Assembly: GCA_019310865.1 (NCBI GenBank)
Contig: JAFDDL010000284.1
Span: forward strand, 1 to 5,477
Source of the DNA: Deltaproteobacteria bacterium
Lineage (GTDB): Bacteria; Desulfobacterota; Desulfobacteria; Desulfobacterales; JAFDDL01
Reading direction: 5' to 3'
DNA: 5,477 nucleotides
Of this stretch, positions 5,115 through 5,477 are shown one piece after another (positions within the stretch are counted from its first letter, which is position 1; each line of letters starts with the position of its first letter). The position numbers and the translations under genes were made by a program. The notes beneath the pieces were generated by a model that saw only the letters and a program-made list of their open reading frames with translations, was not told where the DNA came from and did no database searches.

Positions 5115-5477
5115 ATGCCCCACAAGAATGATCCGAAAAGCAGTTCACCCAAGGGACTGATTATTCCCCAGCTGGATGACATCATCCAATCCATCCCCGT
5201 GGGTATATGGGTTACCGACGGTACAGGCGATGTTATCACGGTGAACAAGGCCTCCGAGAAATTATCCAATTTCAAGGCTTTGGATTTCATCGGGAAGAAC
5301 GTCCAACAGTTGATCAAAGAAGGCTTCATGGACATATCCCCAACCATGAAGGTCCTTCAATCCCGAAAACCGGAAAATGCCTGGCAACGGGTTCAAAAGA
5401 CCGGGAAATACCTGCTTGTCACGAGTACGCCTGTGTTTGATGACAACGGTGCGATTACCATGGTCGTGTCGACTGAA
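5115..5477 (+). CDS. PAS-domain regulatory protein, N-terminal part (3' end outside window)
   Basis: The frame is open from ATG 5115 to the right edge, giving 121 residues; an in-frame TGA at 5070 with no other start codon between supports this start, although no good Shine-Dalgarno is visible. After a polar N-terminus (MPHKNDPKSSSPKG), residues about 19-120 form one PAS sensor domain: IIQSIPVGIWVTDGTGDVI (23-41), NKASEKLSNF (44-53), FIGKNVQQLIKEG (58-70), a variable middle, then GKYLLVTSTPVFDDNGAI (97-114). PAS domains of this style usually head sigma-54-dependent (NtrC-type) activators, with an AAA+ domain and a helix-turn-helix following, or less often histidine kinases. The output domain lies past the edge, so this is inferred. 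It may sense a metabolite and control the upstream genes. It is separated from them by the inverted repeat and could be an independent unit. Confidence 0.82.
   Translation, partial: MPHKNDPKSSSPKGLIIPQLDDIIQSIPVGIWVTDGTGDVITVNKASEKLSNFKALDFIGKNVQQLIKEGFMDISPTMKVLQSRKPENAWQRVQKTGKYLLVTSTPVFDDNGAITMVVSTE

Overview
The window suggests a strictly or facultatively anaerobic, moderately GC-rich bacterium, most likely a Desulfobacterota (Desulfobacteraceae-type, sulfate-reducing) genome. This rests on the style of the proteins: an EtfA variant with an SRP / QVGTSG flavin site, a tandem pair of unlike acyl-CoA dehydrogenases, and a PAS-headed regulator. Nothing in the sequence names the taxon, so the assignment is an inference. 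Every gene found is on the + strand.

Layout: (1) 1-939, nearly complete 3' part of electron transfer flavoprotein alpha subunit (etfA), running in from the left edge. (2) 991-2190, acyl-CoA dehydrogenase 1, which keeps a plausible catalytic Glu. (3) 2204-3337, acyl-CoA dehydrogenase 2, which appears to lack the catalytic Glu at both known positions. (4) 3346-3372, a perfect hairpin. (5) 3396-3731, a small 111-residue protein with a CCG-x3-C motif that I cannot name. (6) 3732-3851, a 120-nt non-coding leader. (7) 3852-4988, an alpha-methylacyl-CoA racemase-like member of the class III CoA-transferase (CaiB/BaiF) superfamily, with the racemase His/Asp/Glu set. (8) 4989-5114, a spacer holding a two-tier inverted repeat. 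(9) 5115-5477, the start of a PAS-domain protein, probably a sigma-54-type regulator, cut by the right edge.

How the genes fit together: the two dehydrogenase genes are 13 nt apart and resemble, in order and in distribution of catalytic residues, the alpha2beta2 heteromeric dehydrogenases known from steroid side-chain degradation (FadE26/FadE27, also called ChsE4-ChsE5). EtfA, with an EtfB presumably encoded just upstream, would take electrons from the dehydrogenase. The racemase would convert (2R)-methylacyl-CoA to the (2S) form that acyl-CoA dehydrogenases use. Together they make a coherent module for beta-oxidation of alpha-methyl-branched acyl-CoA. The true substrate (branched fatty acid, steroid side chain, or intermediate of anaerobic alkane degradation) cannot be told from this window. 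The small Cys-containing protein and the two-tier inverted repeat are the least explained parts.
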